This document shows positions 1 through 7,737 of a DNA stretch of 53,862 nt, in pieces (within the stretch, counting starts at the first letter, position 1; each line of letters opens with the position of its first letter). The DNA is from DSWT01 sp035415725 (lineage in GTDB: Bacteria > Chloroflexota > Anaerolineae > B4-G1 > SLSP01). The stretch spans positions 1 through 53,862 of the forward strand of contig DAOOGN010000013.1 of assembly GCA_035415725.1 (NCBI GenBank), in the 5' to 3' direction. The notes beneath the pieces are model-generated. The model saw nothing but the letters and a program-made list of their open reading frames with translations. It did not search any database and was not told where the DNA came from. Both the position numbers and the translations under genes were made by a program.

Positions 1-40
1 CCTGGTAACGGGGTGGGAGAGTAGGTCATTGCCAAGGAAC
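1..40 (+). rRNA. rrf: 5S ribosomal RNA, 3' end only
   Basis: The first 40 bases match the conserved 3' third of bacterial 5S rRNA: GGTAACGGGGTGGGAGAGTA followed by GGTCATTGCCA. The gene enters from the left edge of the window, so its 5' two thirds are missing. No clear terminator hairpin follows. The AT-rich stretch at about 48-60 leads into the next promoter. Identification rests on recognising the conserved end of the molecule; the 16S and 23S genes presumably lie to the left. Confidence 0.8.
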
Positions 41-74
41 TGTTGCTGTTTATAATAATGACGCTTCTCGCACC

Positions 75-102
75 TTGACGAAAAAAATGGAAGTGTTACA
101 CT
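75..102 (+). promoter_or_regulatory. Promoter of the esterase gene
   Basis: TTGACG (75-80) and TACACT (97-102) are separated by 16 bp. A start site 6-8 bases after the -10 box falls at or next to the ATG at 110, so the mRNA would be leaderless unless translation starts at the in-frame GTG at 140. Confidence 0.6.
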
Positions 103-109
103 GAGCGTT

Positions 110-1174
110 ATGTTCGCTGACTCAGACATAGGTTGGAAAGTGGACCGCAATTTTGCGCTTGTGGGCATTGCTCTTGTCCTGGGATTCTTATTGGCAGGAT
201 GTCAAGGTATGGAGGTGGAGGGGGTGCTGAGTCAGCCGGCGCTGTCTGCTTCACCCACACCGCAAGTGTTCTTAGAAGAAACTCCTTCAGCTACGCTGGT
301 CATTCCCACTGTTCAGCCTTCAGCGACATCATCGCCTACACCTCAGCCGACGAGTTTACCCTTCCCTACTCCTACGCCTTATTATTGCGCTTATCTCCGT
401 GGCAGAACTGAATCCGGTTCGTTGTCGAGCACGGCTATGCGGGAGGGAGTGCGTTTCTTAGTGCATTTGCCACCGTGTTATGATGATTACCCGGCCAAGG
501 CTTTTCCGGTGATCTATGTGCTTCACGGTTGGCCTATGGATGAACGGCATTGGGATTTGTTGGGAATAGATGAGCTGCTGGATGATTGGGTCATCCGTAG
601 GATCGTCGGTCCGGCGATCATCGTTATGCCCGGCGTCAGTTCAGACGGGTTGTATGTCAACTCAAGCGGCGGCGACTGGTCCTTCGAAGGGATGCTTGTG
701 AATGAGCTTGTGCCCTGGATCGATCGGACCTATCACACCTGGCGTGAACCGGCCGGGCGTGCTATCGGCGGCGTTTCGCGTGGCGGCGTATGGTCCCTGG
801 AGATTGCATTCCGACATCAGGATGTTTTCGGTATCGTAGGGGGACATAGTCCGGCGCTGGCTCTGAATCGGCCTTTGCCACAATATGATCCATTTCTGCT
901 GGTGAAAGAAGATGTGTCGGGGTTGCGCATCTATTTGGATGCCGGAGATTTGGATTGGGCGAAGACCTCCACAGCTCGTCTCTATGAGGTTTTGCAAGAG
1001 CGAGCTGCCGATGTCACCTATCAGGTTCACAAAGGAGGTCACGTCGATCAGCTTTGGCAGGAAAGTATGGTTGATTATGTGACCTTTTACACTTTGACAT
1101 GGCCTCGTTCCTTCGACGCTTTGCCCCGCTGGGAAAGTCAGCCTGTGGAACCTACAGCGACTCCAACTCCATAA
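110..1174 (+). CDS. Secreted esterase lipoprotein (alpha/beta hydrolase, putative esterase family)
   Basis: A 354-residue predicted lipoprotein. A hydrophobic segment at residues 15-30 ends in the lipobox LLAGC with Cys31. Residues 45-92 are a Ser/Thr/Pro-rich linker typical of surface proteins in this phylum. The rest resembles the Esterase D/Fes/feruloyl esterase family of alpha/beta hydrolases: LHGWPM near the oxyanion hole, the nucleophile elbow GGVSRGG with Ser223, and a late His311 in KGGHVDQLW as probable catalytic histidine. The substrate cannot be told; an ester of a polysaccharide or phenolic is plausible. ATG 110 has no Shine-Dalgarno sequence and sits at the predicted transcript start; GTG 140 would give a more compact signal peptide. 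The gene is alone between the 5S gene and a terminator. Confidence 0.8.
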   Translation: MFADSDIGWKVDRNFALVGIALVLGFLLAGCQGMEVEGVLSQPALSASPTPQVFLEETPSATLVIPTVQPSATSSPTPQPTSLPFPTPTPYYCAYLRGRTESGSLSSTAMREGVRFLVHLPPCYDDYPAKAFPVIYVLHGWPMDERHWDLLGIDELLDDWVIRRIVGPAIIVMPGVSSDGLYVNSSGGDWSFEGMLVNELVPWIDRTYHTWREPAGRAIGGVSRGGVWSLEIAFRHQDVFGIVGGHSPALALNRPLPQYDPFLLVKEDVSGLRIYLDAGDLDWAKTSTARLYEVLQERAADVTYQVHKGGHVDQLWQESMVDYVTFYTLTWPRSFDALPRWESQPVEPTATPTP

Positions 1175-1196
1175 GAGTGACTTGGGAAACAAACAC

Positions 1197-1227
1197 AAAA
1201 GGGAGGGTGCTTGTCACCCTCCCTTTT
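1197..1227. terminator. Bidirectional intrinsic terminator
   Basis: A perfect 13-bp stem (AAAAGGGAGGGTG with its complement) and a 5-base loop lies between the converging esterase and RpiR-type genes. T-rich on the 3' side and A-rich on the 5' side, it can stop transcription from both strands. Confidence 0.85.
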
Positions 1228-1241
1228 GTTGTTGCAGCCGT

Positions 1242-2129
1242 CTAACCTTGCCCCCAGAGACGTAGCAGCGCGGCTACATCATAAGAGGGCACCTGGTCCT
1301 TTTGTGCTAGCAAATCGTTGAGCGCTTCCAGCGTAGCTTGGACGTTGTCCTTGGCGTTTTCAGCGTCGACCGCGATCAGAGCTTGCCACAGCAGCGCCAG
1401 GACAACCATCAACGTATCAAACGAAGGGTATCCTGAGGGGGTCTTTGACGGCACAGCCAGGTTCGTGTCAGCTTGTCGCGCCGGTAGCAGCGTTGGGCTT
1501 GGGGTGATGGAGAGAGTGTGGAGGCCGTGTTCCTTCGCGGCCCCGAGAAGGTGCCCAATTTCAGTGTCTGGTCCCAATCCTAAAGAAATAGCAATAAGCA
1601 GGTCTCCCGGTTCGGCGTCGCGCAGGAGGATGGCGGCCTGGGCGTAATCGGCGCGGAGGGGGTAAGTTTCGAGGCCGAGGAGATTGAGATAAGTGCTCCA
1701 GAGAGTGGCGATGTGGTATCCTTCGGCGGTGCTGGTGATGAGGACCCGTTGTGCGGCGTGGATGGTCTGAACGATCTGGGCAATTTGCCCCGCATCGGCC
1801 TTCATATCCAGGATACGGTCGCTTAACTCGTCGAGCATTGTTCCGATTTGTCCGGTAAGGCCTTCGGTTTCGGCGGCGCCCTTTTGGTAATGTAACGCCA
1901 ATTGCTGGTTGATGTACTGCTTTATCTCACGCGAAAGTTCACGATAGCCGGAATATCCCAATTCCTGTGAGAAACGCACGACGGTTGCCGGATCGACGCC
2001 GACGCGACGTGCCAGTTCGGTGGCGGTTAAAAACCCAACATCCAGGGTGTTCTCCAGAATGAAATCGGCAAGGATGCGGAAGCGAGGAGAAAGCTCTTCA
2101 TATTTATTTTGGATTTTGTCACGAAACAT
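1242..2129 (-). CDS. RpiR/MurR-family transcriptional regulator
   Basis: A 295-residue protein with the two-domain layout of the family. Residues 1-77 form a helix-turn-helix domain (ATELARRVGVDPATVVRFSQ), followed by a linker and a SIS sugar-phosphate-binding domain at about 125-260 (ITSTAEGYHIATLW). Members sense phosphosugars and control sugar or amino-sugar genes. The start is set by a good ribosome site, GGGAGG, 7 bases before ATG. It has its own strong promoter (2193-2221) and ends at a shared terminator, so it is monocistronic. No sugar catabolic gene is adjacent except rpe downstream on the other strand, so its regulon cannot be inferred. Confidence 0.88.
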   Translation of the reverse strand: MFRDKIQNKYEELSPRFRILADFILENTLDVGFLTATELARRVGVDPATVVRFSQELGYSGYRELSREIKQYINQQLALHYQKGAAETEGLTGQIGTMLDELSDRILDMKADAGQIAQIVQTIHAAQRVLITSTAEGYHIATLWSTYLNLLGLETYPLRADYAQAAILLRDAEPGDLLIAISLGLGPDTEIGHLLGAAKEHGLHTLSITPSPTLLPARQADTNLAVPSKTPSGYPSFDTLMVVLALLWQALIAVDAENAKDNVQATLEALNDLLAQKDQVPSYDVAALLRLWGQG

Positions 2130-2192
2130 TATCAGCCTCCCTGTTTTATCTGATTTTGATATTAAACTTTGCGGAACCTCTATCTATGTTCA

Positions 2193-2221
2193 ATGATACC
2201 ATTGCTGTAAATATATGTCAA
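2193..2221 (-). promoter_or_regulatory. Promoter of the RpiR-type regulator
   Basis: Read on the minus strand: TTGACA (2216-2221), a 17-bp spacer, TATCAT (2193-2198). The transcript would have a leader of about 55 bases ending in the GGGAGG ribosome site. Confidence 0.7.
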
Positions 2222-2286
2222 TCCTGTTTTCTAATGTTAATGGTTTCGTAACGTTTCTTTAATGCACGACATTGACAATAAAATAA

Positions 2287-2495
2287 AGTATTGATTCAGG
2301 CTAGTAAACTTGGTGAAGTAACTTATTCCCTCTACCAGGTTGGCGCAGATTTTGGCATGCCAGGCGCTCTGAGATAACGCGATATGCGTGTTCCTATAAG
2401 CTTATCTCCCTGCTCGTCTTCCCCAGGAAAGGGGGGTGGGGGATGAGAGGGTTATTGCTTTGTTCGCCACCTGGCAAGGGTGGCTGAATAGTGAC
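2287..2495 (+). mobile_element. Miniature inverted-repeat element, family A, copy 1
   Basis: A noncoding element of about 209 bp with a left end resembling AGTATTGATTCAGGC and a right end GGCTGAATAGTGAC, matching the ends of copies at 5711, 47619 and elsewhere. Internal marks shared with other copies are GTAACTTATTCC near the left end, a C/G-rich hairpin (CCCCAGGAAAGGGGGG), GGATGAGAGG, and CCACCTGGCAAGGGTGGCTG at the right end. It fills most of the 453-base gap between the RpiR-type gene and rpe. No transposase is encoded. Confidence 0.7.
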
Positions 2496-2545
2496 CAAAA
2501 CGGTATCTTAGGAGTTCAAAGGACGCCAGCAGCAGGGGGTGCCGG

Positions 2546-2573
2546 TTGCCTTTTCACATATTCGTTGTATCAT
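2546..2573 (+). promoter_or_regulatory. Promoter of rpe
   Basis: TTGCCT (2546-2551), a 16-bp spacer and TATCAT (2568-2573). The predicted start is 2-3 bases before the rpe ATG at 2583, which fits the absence of a Shine-Dalgarno sequence. Confidence 0.5.
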
Positions 2574-2582
2574 AACCGGGCT

Positions 2583-3272
2583 ATGGATAGATATGTGCGT
2601 ATTGCGCCGTCGATACTTTCTGCTGACTTCGCTCATCTCGGCGCGGCCGTTGAGATGGTAGAAGCGGCAGGCGCCGACGTAGTGCACGTGGATGTGATGG
2701 ATGGACATTTCGTGCCCAATATAACGGTGGGGCCGCTGGCGATCGCGGCCTTGCGTAAGGTCACCCAATTGCCCCTTGACGTGCATCTCATGATTGAAAA
2801 TCCGGAACGTTACGTGGAATCTTTTGCCCGCGCCGGCGCCGACATCCTGACCGTACATCCAGAGGCTACGCCGCACTTGCATCGGGTCCTCCAGCAGATC
2901 CATGATCTGGGGCTGCAAGCCGGTGTGGCGCTCAATCCGGCGACTTCGGAGTTGTCTTTGCCTTATGTGGCGTCCATGCTGGATCTCGTACTGATAATGA
3001 CCGTCAATCCTGGCTTTGGAGGACAGGACTTCTTGCCGGAGATGTTGCCCAAAATAGCGGCTGTGCGGAGTCTCCTCGATACGGTGGGCAGAGGAGGGTG
3101 GTTGTCTGTGGATGGAGGGATCAATATCACGACGGTGCCTCTGGTCGTTGCCCAGGGTGCCGATCATTTGGTGGCCGGTTCGGCGATTTTTGCTGCGCCT
3201 GAAGGTGTCGCTGCCGCGATCCGTGCGCTGCGCGGAGCGATCCCGCTGCTTTCAACGCGACAGCCCCGTTAA
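2583..3272 (+). CDS. rpe: Ribulose-phosphate 3-epimerase
   Basis: Interconverts ribulose 5-phosphate and xylulose 5-phosphate in the pentose phosphate pathway. The 229-residue protein has normal length and a TIM-barrel sequence: IAPSILSADF at the N-terminus, HVDVMDGHFVPN (metal and catalytic Asp), LDVHLMI, TVNPGFGGQDF (catalytic loop) and VDGGIN (second catalytic Asp). The open frame continues upstream to 2436, but that part reads through a transposon-like element. ATG 2583 gives the standard N-terminus and lies just after a -10 box. It converges with rpmB, with a hairpin between them. Confidence 0.95.
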   Translation: MDRYVRIAPSILSADFAHLGAAVEMVEAAGADVVHVDVMDGHFVPNITVGPLAIAALRKVTQLPLDVHLMIENPERYVESFARAGADILTVHPEATPHLHRVLQQIHDLGLQAGVALNPATSELSLPYVASMLDLVLIMTVNPGFGGQDFLPEMLPKIAAVRSLLDTVGRGGWLSVDGGINITTVPLVVAQGADHLVAGSAIFAAPEGVAAAIRALRGAIPLLSTRQPR

Positions 3273-3291
3273 TCACCCACGGGGCTGTCGC
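3257..3291. terminator. Hairpin between rpe and rpmB
   Basis: A perfect 13-bp stem (GCGACAGCCCCGT with its complement) and a 9-base loop overlaps the last codons of rpe. There is no strong T-run, so termination is plausible rather than certain. Confidence 0.5.
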
Positions 3292-3314
3292 CTCAGTCTT
3301 GACCGGAATGAGCG

Positions 3315-3500
3315 TTACTTCTCGCCGCGAGAAAGCGTACGTAAACAACGGGTGCAGACATAGATATGTCGCCATGCACCATTGACCTGTATCCGCCTGT
3401 GCTGGATATTGGGGCGGAATTGCCGATTCGTCGCCCGGTTAGAGTGACTTACCTTGTGTCCAAACATCGGAGCTTTGCCGCAGATTTCGCATTTTGCCAT
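3315..3500 (-). CDS. rpmB: Ribosomal protein bL28
   Basis: A 61-residue large-subunit ribosomal protein. It starts MAKCEICGKAP and ends with a second Cys pair in YVCTRCL, so it is the four-cysteine zinc-binding form of L28. The body NRATNRQFRPNIQ is characteristic. The open frame extends 15 codons further upstream, but a GAGGTG ribosome site precedes this ATG and the family begins here. It is divergent from the Asp23 gene, with both promoters in the 77-bp gap. Confidence 0.96.
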   Translation of the reverse strand: MAKCEICGKAPMFGHKVSHSNRATNRQFRPNIQHRRIQVNGAWRHIYVCTRCLRTLSRGEK

Positions 3501-3529
3501 AGTTTCACCTCTTCTGTCTCGCTGACAGG

Positions 3530-3538
3530 TGCTATAAT
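3530..3538 (+). promoter_or_regulatory. Extended -10 promoter of the asp23-fakA operon
   Basis: TGCTATAAT is a perfect extended -10 element with no good -35 box. On the opposite strand TATTAT, preceded after 16 bp by TTGCGT, could serve rpmB, giving overlapping divergent promoters. Confidence 0.6.
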
Positions 3539-3577
3539 ACCACAAAGAGGAAAAGACGCAACTGGGAGGAGGACTTT

Positions 3578-3934
3578 ATGAGTGAGTCTATACAACCGCG
3601 AGGAAGAATAGAAGTGTCCCCGGCAGCCATCGCTTCTGTTATCAGCGAAGCTGTCCAAACGTGTTATGGCGTCGTCGGCACGGTGCCGAAGAATTTCGCG
3701 ATGGGTTTGGTCGATATTCTCTCCGCCGAGCGGAAGCGTGGCGTGGAAGTTCAGGTCCGTGATGGCAAAATCGCCGTTGATCTCTATGTCGTGGTAGAAT
3801 ATGGCACGCGCGTGTCGAGTGTGGCTGAAAGTATCAAGCAGGTGGTCAAGTATCAGGTGGAAAAAATACTGGAACTTCCGGTTGCAGAGGTGAATGTGCA
3901 TATTCAGGCTTTGCGCGTGAGCGATGCGGATTAG
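3578..3934 (+). CDS. Asp23/Gls24 (YloU-like) protein 1
   Basis: A 118-residue Asp23/DUF322 protein (GRIEVSPAAIASVISEAVQ at the N-terminus, VDLYVVVEYGTRVSSVAESI in the middle, VEVNVHI-type C-terminal strand). In Firmicutes the homologue YloU lies directly before the DhaL-type gene yloV/fakA, the same order as here. Family members associate with the membrane or envelope and are linked to fatty-acid homeostasis; the molecular role is unsettled. The ribosome site GGGAGGAGGA precedes ATG. Its end is next to the downstream kinase start. A second paralogue is at 12597. Confidence 0.88.
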   Translation: MSESIQPRGRIEVSPAAIASVISEAVQTCYGVVGTVPKNFAMGLVDILSAERKRGVEVQVRDGKIAVDLYVVVEYGTRVSSVAESIKQVVKYQVEKILELPVAEVNVHIQALRVSDAD

Positions 3935-3944
3935 GGGGCTTGTC

Positions 3945-5639
3945 GTGGACGAACATGGGGGTGGGAAAAGCATCGAGACTTTGAATGGATACGACTTGAA
4001 ACTCATGATCGCGGCGGCCCTTTCCTGTTTGCATCAACACCAGGCAGAAATTAACGCCCTGAATGTCTTCCCGGTTCCCGATGGCGATACGGGAACGAAT
4101 ATGACCTTGACGATGACTTCGGCCTGGAACGAGATCGCCAATGTGGAAGAAGACAATATCGGACGACTGGCGAGCAAAGCGGCGCATGGAGCGCTGATGG
4201 GAGCGCGGGGCAACTCCGGCGTGATCCTCTCGCAGATTTTGCGCGGTTTTGCACGTGGATTGGATTCAAGAGCACAAATGCGTGCCGCCGACATGCCGCT
4301 CGCCATGCATGAAGCGAAGGAAACCGCGTATAAAGGGGTTGTCAAGCCGGTAGAGGGCACTATACTCACGGTGGTGCGCGAAGTGGCCGAAGAAGCAGCG
4401 GCCGCCGCCAGGGAAACGGATGACCTGCAATGTATGTTTGAACGGCTGGTCGAGCGGGCCCGATCTGCTGTGGCCCGTACACCGCAGTTATTGCCGGTGC
4501 TGCGGCAAGCCGGCGTGGTCGACTCCGGCGGTCAGGGATTTTTGGTGGTTCTGGAGGGGATGTTGCGTCACATAAAGGGTTTGCCGATGGAGGATTTCAC
4601 CTATTTTGGGGAGGGTGTCGAACAGCCGGCTGCGGCCTTTCACGATATGGCGGCGGAGGCGTTGTTCTTTGATGACCATTACCCCTATGACGTGCAGTTC
4701 ATCGTCGCCGGAGATAACATGAACGTCGCCGAGGTTCGCACCACGATTGAGGCCATGGGGGATTCTGCTTTGATCGTGGGGGATCCGCACACTATCAAGG
4801 TGCATGTCCACGTCCTTGACCCGGGCATCCCCATCAGCTATGGTGCAAAATGTGGCTCTTTGCAAGATGTGGTGGTTGAGGATATGCGGGTGCAGTACCG
4901 GGCGTTTGTCGCCGGGCGCGAGGCGACTGCCACGGCGACGCCGGCCTCTGGCGTCCCGCTCTTTGTACCGACAGAGGAAGCCCCTCGCATCGGCGTTGTC
5001 GTCGTCGCTGCCGGTGATGGATTAGCCAGGGTCTTCCGTAGTTTGGGCGCCACCGGGGTTGTGGATGGTGGACAGACGATGAACCCGAGCACGGCCCAGA
5101 TTCTGGAAGCGATTGAACACTCCCCGGCGGATCAAGTCATCATTCTTCCTAATAATGAAAACATTTTTCTGGCGGCACAACAGGCGGCCGAAGTGAGTCA
5201 CAAACACGTCGCTGTGGTGCCGACCCGCACCATTCCTCAAGGAGTTGCGGCGCTGCTGGCTCTGGATCAACAGATGACGTTGGACGACAATGTGGCGGTG
5301 ATGTTGCAGAACACGAAAGACGTGATTACCGGAGAGGTCACCTGGGCAACCCGGGATGTAAAAATCAATGGCGTGGATGTCCGCGAGGGTGACGCCATCG
5401 GCCTGCTGGATGGGGAGTTGGTGGTGGATAGCCGCTCGTTTGATGAAGCGGTGTTCTGGCTCCTTGCTGAAGTGGAGCTTGAAGATCGGGAGCTGGTAAC
5501 GGTGTATTACGGTGAAGGGGTGGAAGCACCCCAGGTCCAAGAATTGGTGGATAGACTGAGTGACAATTATCCCGAACTGGAATTTGAGGTTGTTGAAGGT
5601 GGGCAGCCGCACTATCCTTACATTATTTCGATTGAATAA
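3945..5639 (+). CDS. fakA: DhaL-domain fatty acid kinase, FakA-like (YloV family)
   Basis: A protein of about 564 residues with an N-terminal DhaL ATP-binding domain, a middle domain and a DegV-like C-terminal region. The motif NVFPVPDGDTGTNM carries the aspartates that hold Mg-ATP, followed by GARGNSGVILSQ. VDSGGQGF ends the DhaL domain. FakA phosphorylates fatty acids presented by DegV-family FakB proteins, giving acyl-phosphate for phospholipid synthesis; two FakB candidates follow directly, supporting this role over dihydroxyacetone kinase. GTG 3945 is preferred because AGGGGG lies 6 bases upstream; ATG 3924 would overlap the preceding gene by 11 bases. Length and order are normal for the family. 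Confidence 0.85.
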   Translation: MDEHGGGKSIETLNGYDLKLMIAAALSCLHQHQAEINALNVFPVPDGDTGTNMTLTMTSAWNEIANVEEDNIGRLASKAAHGALMGARGNSGVILSQILRGFARGLDSRAQMRAADMPLAMHEAKETAYKGVVKPVEGTILTVVREVAEEAAAAARETDDLQCMFERLVERARSAVARTPQLLPVLRQAGVVDSGGQGFLVVLEGMLRHIKGLPMEDFTYFGEGVEQPAAAFHDMAAEALFFDDHYPYDVQFIVAGDNMNVAEVRTTIEAMGDSALIVGDPHTIKVHVHVLDPGIPISYGAKCGSLQDVVVEDMRVQYRAFVAGREATATATPASGVPLFVPTEEAPRIGVVVVAAGDGLARVFRSLGATGVVDGGQTMNPSTAQILEAIEHSPADQVIILPNNENIFLAAQQAAEVSHKHVAVVPTRTIPQGVAALLALDQQMTLDDNVAVMLQNTKDVITGEVTWATRDVKINGVDVREGDAIGLLDGELVVDSRSFDEAVFWLLAEVELEDRELVTVYYGEGVEAPQVQELVDRLSDNYPELEFEVVEGGQPHYPYIISIE

Positions 5640-5710
5640 TCAGCCTCTGGATTCATGCCAGGTATGTTTTCATTATCATACATCATCATACATCGCGTTG
5701 GTTTCATTTT

Positions 5711-5960
5711 AGTAACTATTCAGCCACCCTTGCCAGGTGACGAACGGGACTTTGGGGAGGGCACATAATAGGTTACCCCTTCGGCAGGTGATGACCCTCT
5801 CACCCCCACCCAAAATCCCCCTTCCTGGGGGGCAGGGGGGATGAGCTTATAGAAACACGAATATCTTGTCATACAGAAGCACCTGGCATACCAAAGTCTA
5901 CGCCAAACCTGGCATAGGGAATAAGTGGCTTCGTCAGGTTTACTAGCCTGAATAGATACT
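5711..5960 (-). mobile_element. Miniature inverted-repeat element, family A, copy 2 (reverse)
   Basis: A complete 250-bp copy inverted relative to copy 1. Its ends are AGTAACTATTCAGCC (5711) and GCCTGAATAGATACT (5960), imperfect terminal inverted repeats that define the family. It occupies most of the 347-base gap between fakA and the first degV-like gene, so the two may not be cotranscribed without reading through it. Confidence 0.8.
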
Positions 5961-5986
5961 CATTTTATACACTAAGGAGAAAGTGA

Positions 5987-6853
5987 GTGAGTGGCAATCA
6001 CATTCAATTGATCACCGATGGGACTGCTTATCTCTCTGCCGCGCGTTTGCGCGAATTAGGCATTATCTCTTTACCTATTATTGCCCAGGCCAATGATCGG
6101 AATTTTATGTACGACCAGCAGACGGATGAACATTTCGACCTACTTCAGGAACTTGAAAAGTCCCGCAGCCCGGTAGAAATTGTCGGCCCTTCTCCCGAGG
6201 ACTTTCGCGCTGTTTTCGAACGCACGCTCTATCGGACTAACAAAATGTTGCTGATCCTATCCTCCGGCCATCTCAGCCCGGTGATGCGCAATGCGCGGAT
6301 AGCCGCCCGTGACTTTATGGGGCGATGCGACATCACGATTTTGGATTCGCAGACCATGTCTGTGGGACTGGGATTGCTGGTGGAGAAAGCCGGCGAACTG
6401 TTGCGTCAGGAGGATTTGCCATTGCCCGATATTGTCAAACTCATTCGGGGGATGATCCCCCGCATCTACGTGGTGATGATTTCTCATACCCTGGACTACA
6501 TCTATAGCAGCGGCAAACTGAGCGCGATGCAGGCAATCCTGGGGGCCATGCTGAAGATCCATCCCTTCCTGGTGATTGAGGACGGCGATATCGTCCCCCA
6601 AGAAAAAAGCCGCAAACCCGAGCGGGCGCTTGACAAGCTGGTGGAGTTCGCCTCTGAGTTTTCACGGATTAACCAGTTGGTGATCTTTCAAAGCGGCGCC
6701 ACGCCGACCGAGGAAGCCTTGCTGTTGAAAAGCCGGCTGGAACAAATCATTGTGAATCGGGATTTCCCCATTATCACCTATGATCCCATCCTGGCCTCGC
6801 ACATCGGCCCGGAAGGGGTGGGAATGGTGATCTACGAGGAAGTGTGGCGATAA
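5987..6853 (+). CDS. DegV family protein (FakB-like fatty-acid binding protein) 1
   Basis: A 288-residue DegV-fold protein. FakB proteins bind a fatty acid and present it to FakA. Visible family marks are the N-terminal ITDGTAYL, where the usual DST/DSV is DGT, the central YVVMISHTLDYIYSSGKLS, and the C-terminal ASHIGPEGVGM, whose His-Gly-Pro motif contacts the acyl head group in the family. It starts at GTG 5987, 6 bases after AAGGAGA. The next degV gene begins 4 bases after its stop. Loss of the N-terminal Ser may alter head-group binding compared with copy 2. Confidence 0.85.
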   Translation: MSGNHIQLITDGTAYLSAARLRELGIISLPIIAQANDRNFMYDQQTDEHFDLLQELEKSRSPVEIVGPSPEDFRAVFERTLYRTNKMLLILSSGHLSPVMRNARIAARDFMGRCDITILDSQTMSVGLGLLVEKAGELLRQEDLPLPDIVKLIRGMIPRIYVVMISHTLDYIYSSGKLSAMQAILGAMLKIHPFLVIEDGDIVPQEKSRKPERALDKLVEFASEFSRINQLVIFQSGATPTEEALLLKSRLEQIIVNRDFPIITYDPILASHIGPEGVGMVIYEEVWR

Positions 6854-6857
6854 GGAT

Positions 6858-7712
6858 ATGAACCCCTCCCGTGTCCGCATTATCACCGATAGCGTCGCCG
6901 ACATCCCCCCCCAGTTTATCCAACAGTTTAATATCAAAGTCGTACCGATTCACCTTATGATGGGGGCGGCAACCTACCTCGTGGACGGCAGGGGAGATCA
7001 CGCGTGGTTTTACCGTGAACTCCAGCAACAGTCGGCGGTGACGCCTACGACTGCCGCCCCCCCGCCGGAGGTGTTTTTGCAGCTCTACCGCGAGTTGGTC
7101 GCCGAGGGAGCGGAAGAAATCATCGGCCTTTTCGCGGCGGCTACCGTCAGCAGCTTGTACGATCACGCCCTCATCGCTGCCCGAGAAGTGTCGGGGGCGC
7201 GCGTTTCCGTCCTCGATACCGGTCAAATCTCGATGGGGATTGGCTGGCTGGTACTGATGGCCGCCGAGGCTGCCGCTCGTGGTGCCTCGGCGGACGCGAT
7301 TGAGACCTTGGTCAAGACGGCGCGCTCTCGAACCCGGGTTTTTGGTCTTCTGGATTCGCTGGAGTATTTGCGGCGCAGTGGGCGCGTGGGATGGGCCACG
7401 ACGCAGATGGTCACGCTACTGCAGATCAAACCACTGATCGTCTTTGCCGAAGGGGAAGCTCAATTGATTGGCCGCGTCCGAACCCATCAACGCGCCCTCC
7501 AGCACATGGTGGACATGGTAAAAACGTTGTCCCCATTGGAGAAGTTGGCGGTCTTACATGCTCATACGAATGCCGCCGCGGTGCTGCGTTTGCAGGAGGC
7601 GCTGACGCCTTACGCGCCGGAGAAGCCGCCTTTGGTTGTCGAGGTGGGACCTATCTTTGGAACGCACATTGGCCCAGGGGCGTTGGGAGTGGCCCTGGTG
7701 CGCGTCTCTTAA
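6858..7712 (+). CDS. DegV family protein (FakB-like fatty-acid binding protein) 2
   Basis: A 284-residue DegV-fold protein with the standard N-terminal ITDSVADIP, the middle LDSLEYLRRSGRVGW and the C-terminal FGTHIGPGALGVA. It is co-transcribed with the preceding paralogue. In Firmicutes different FakB proteins prefer saturated or unsaturated acyl chains, so two divergent copies next to a FakA homologue may divide substrates; this is inference. The ribosome site AAGGA overlaps the end of the previous gene. Confidence 0.87.
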   Translation: MNPSRVRIITDSVADIPPQFIQQFNIKVVPIHLMMGAATYLVDGRGDHAWFYRELQQQSAVTPTTAAPPPEVFLQLYRELVAEGAEEIIGLFAAATVSSLYDHALIAAREVSGARVSVLDTGQISMGIGWLVLMAAEAAARGASADAIETLVKTARSRTRVFGLLDSLEYLRRSGRVGWATTQMVTLLQIKPLIVFAEGEAQLIGRVRTHQRALQHMVDMVKTLSPLEKLAVLHAHTNAAAVLRLQEALTPYAPEKPPLVVEVGPIFGTHIGPGALGVALVRVS

Positions 7713-7737
7713 TTGACCATCTTCCTGAGGAATACGA

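Noticed and set aside
2436..2582. Upstream extension of the rpe reading frame
   Set aside because: It reads through the end of a family A element and past the promoter; rpe proteins start at the ATG at 2583.
3945..5639. Dihydroxyacetone kinase annotation for the DhaL-domain protein
   Set aside because: No DhaK or DhaM partner is nearby, and the YloU-YloV order plus two DegV genes point to the fatty-acid kinase family.
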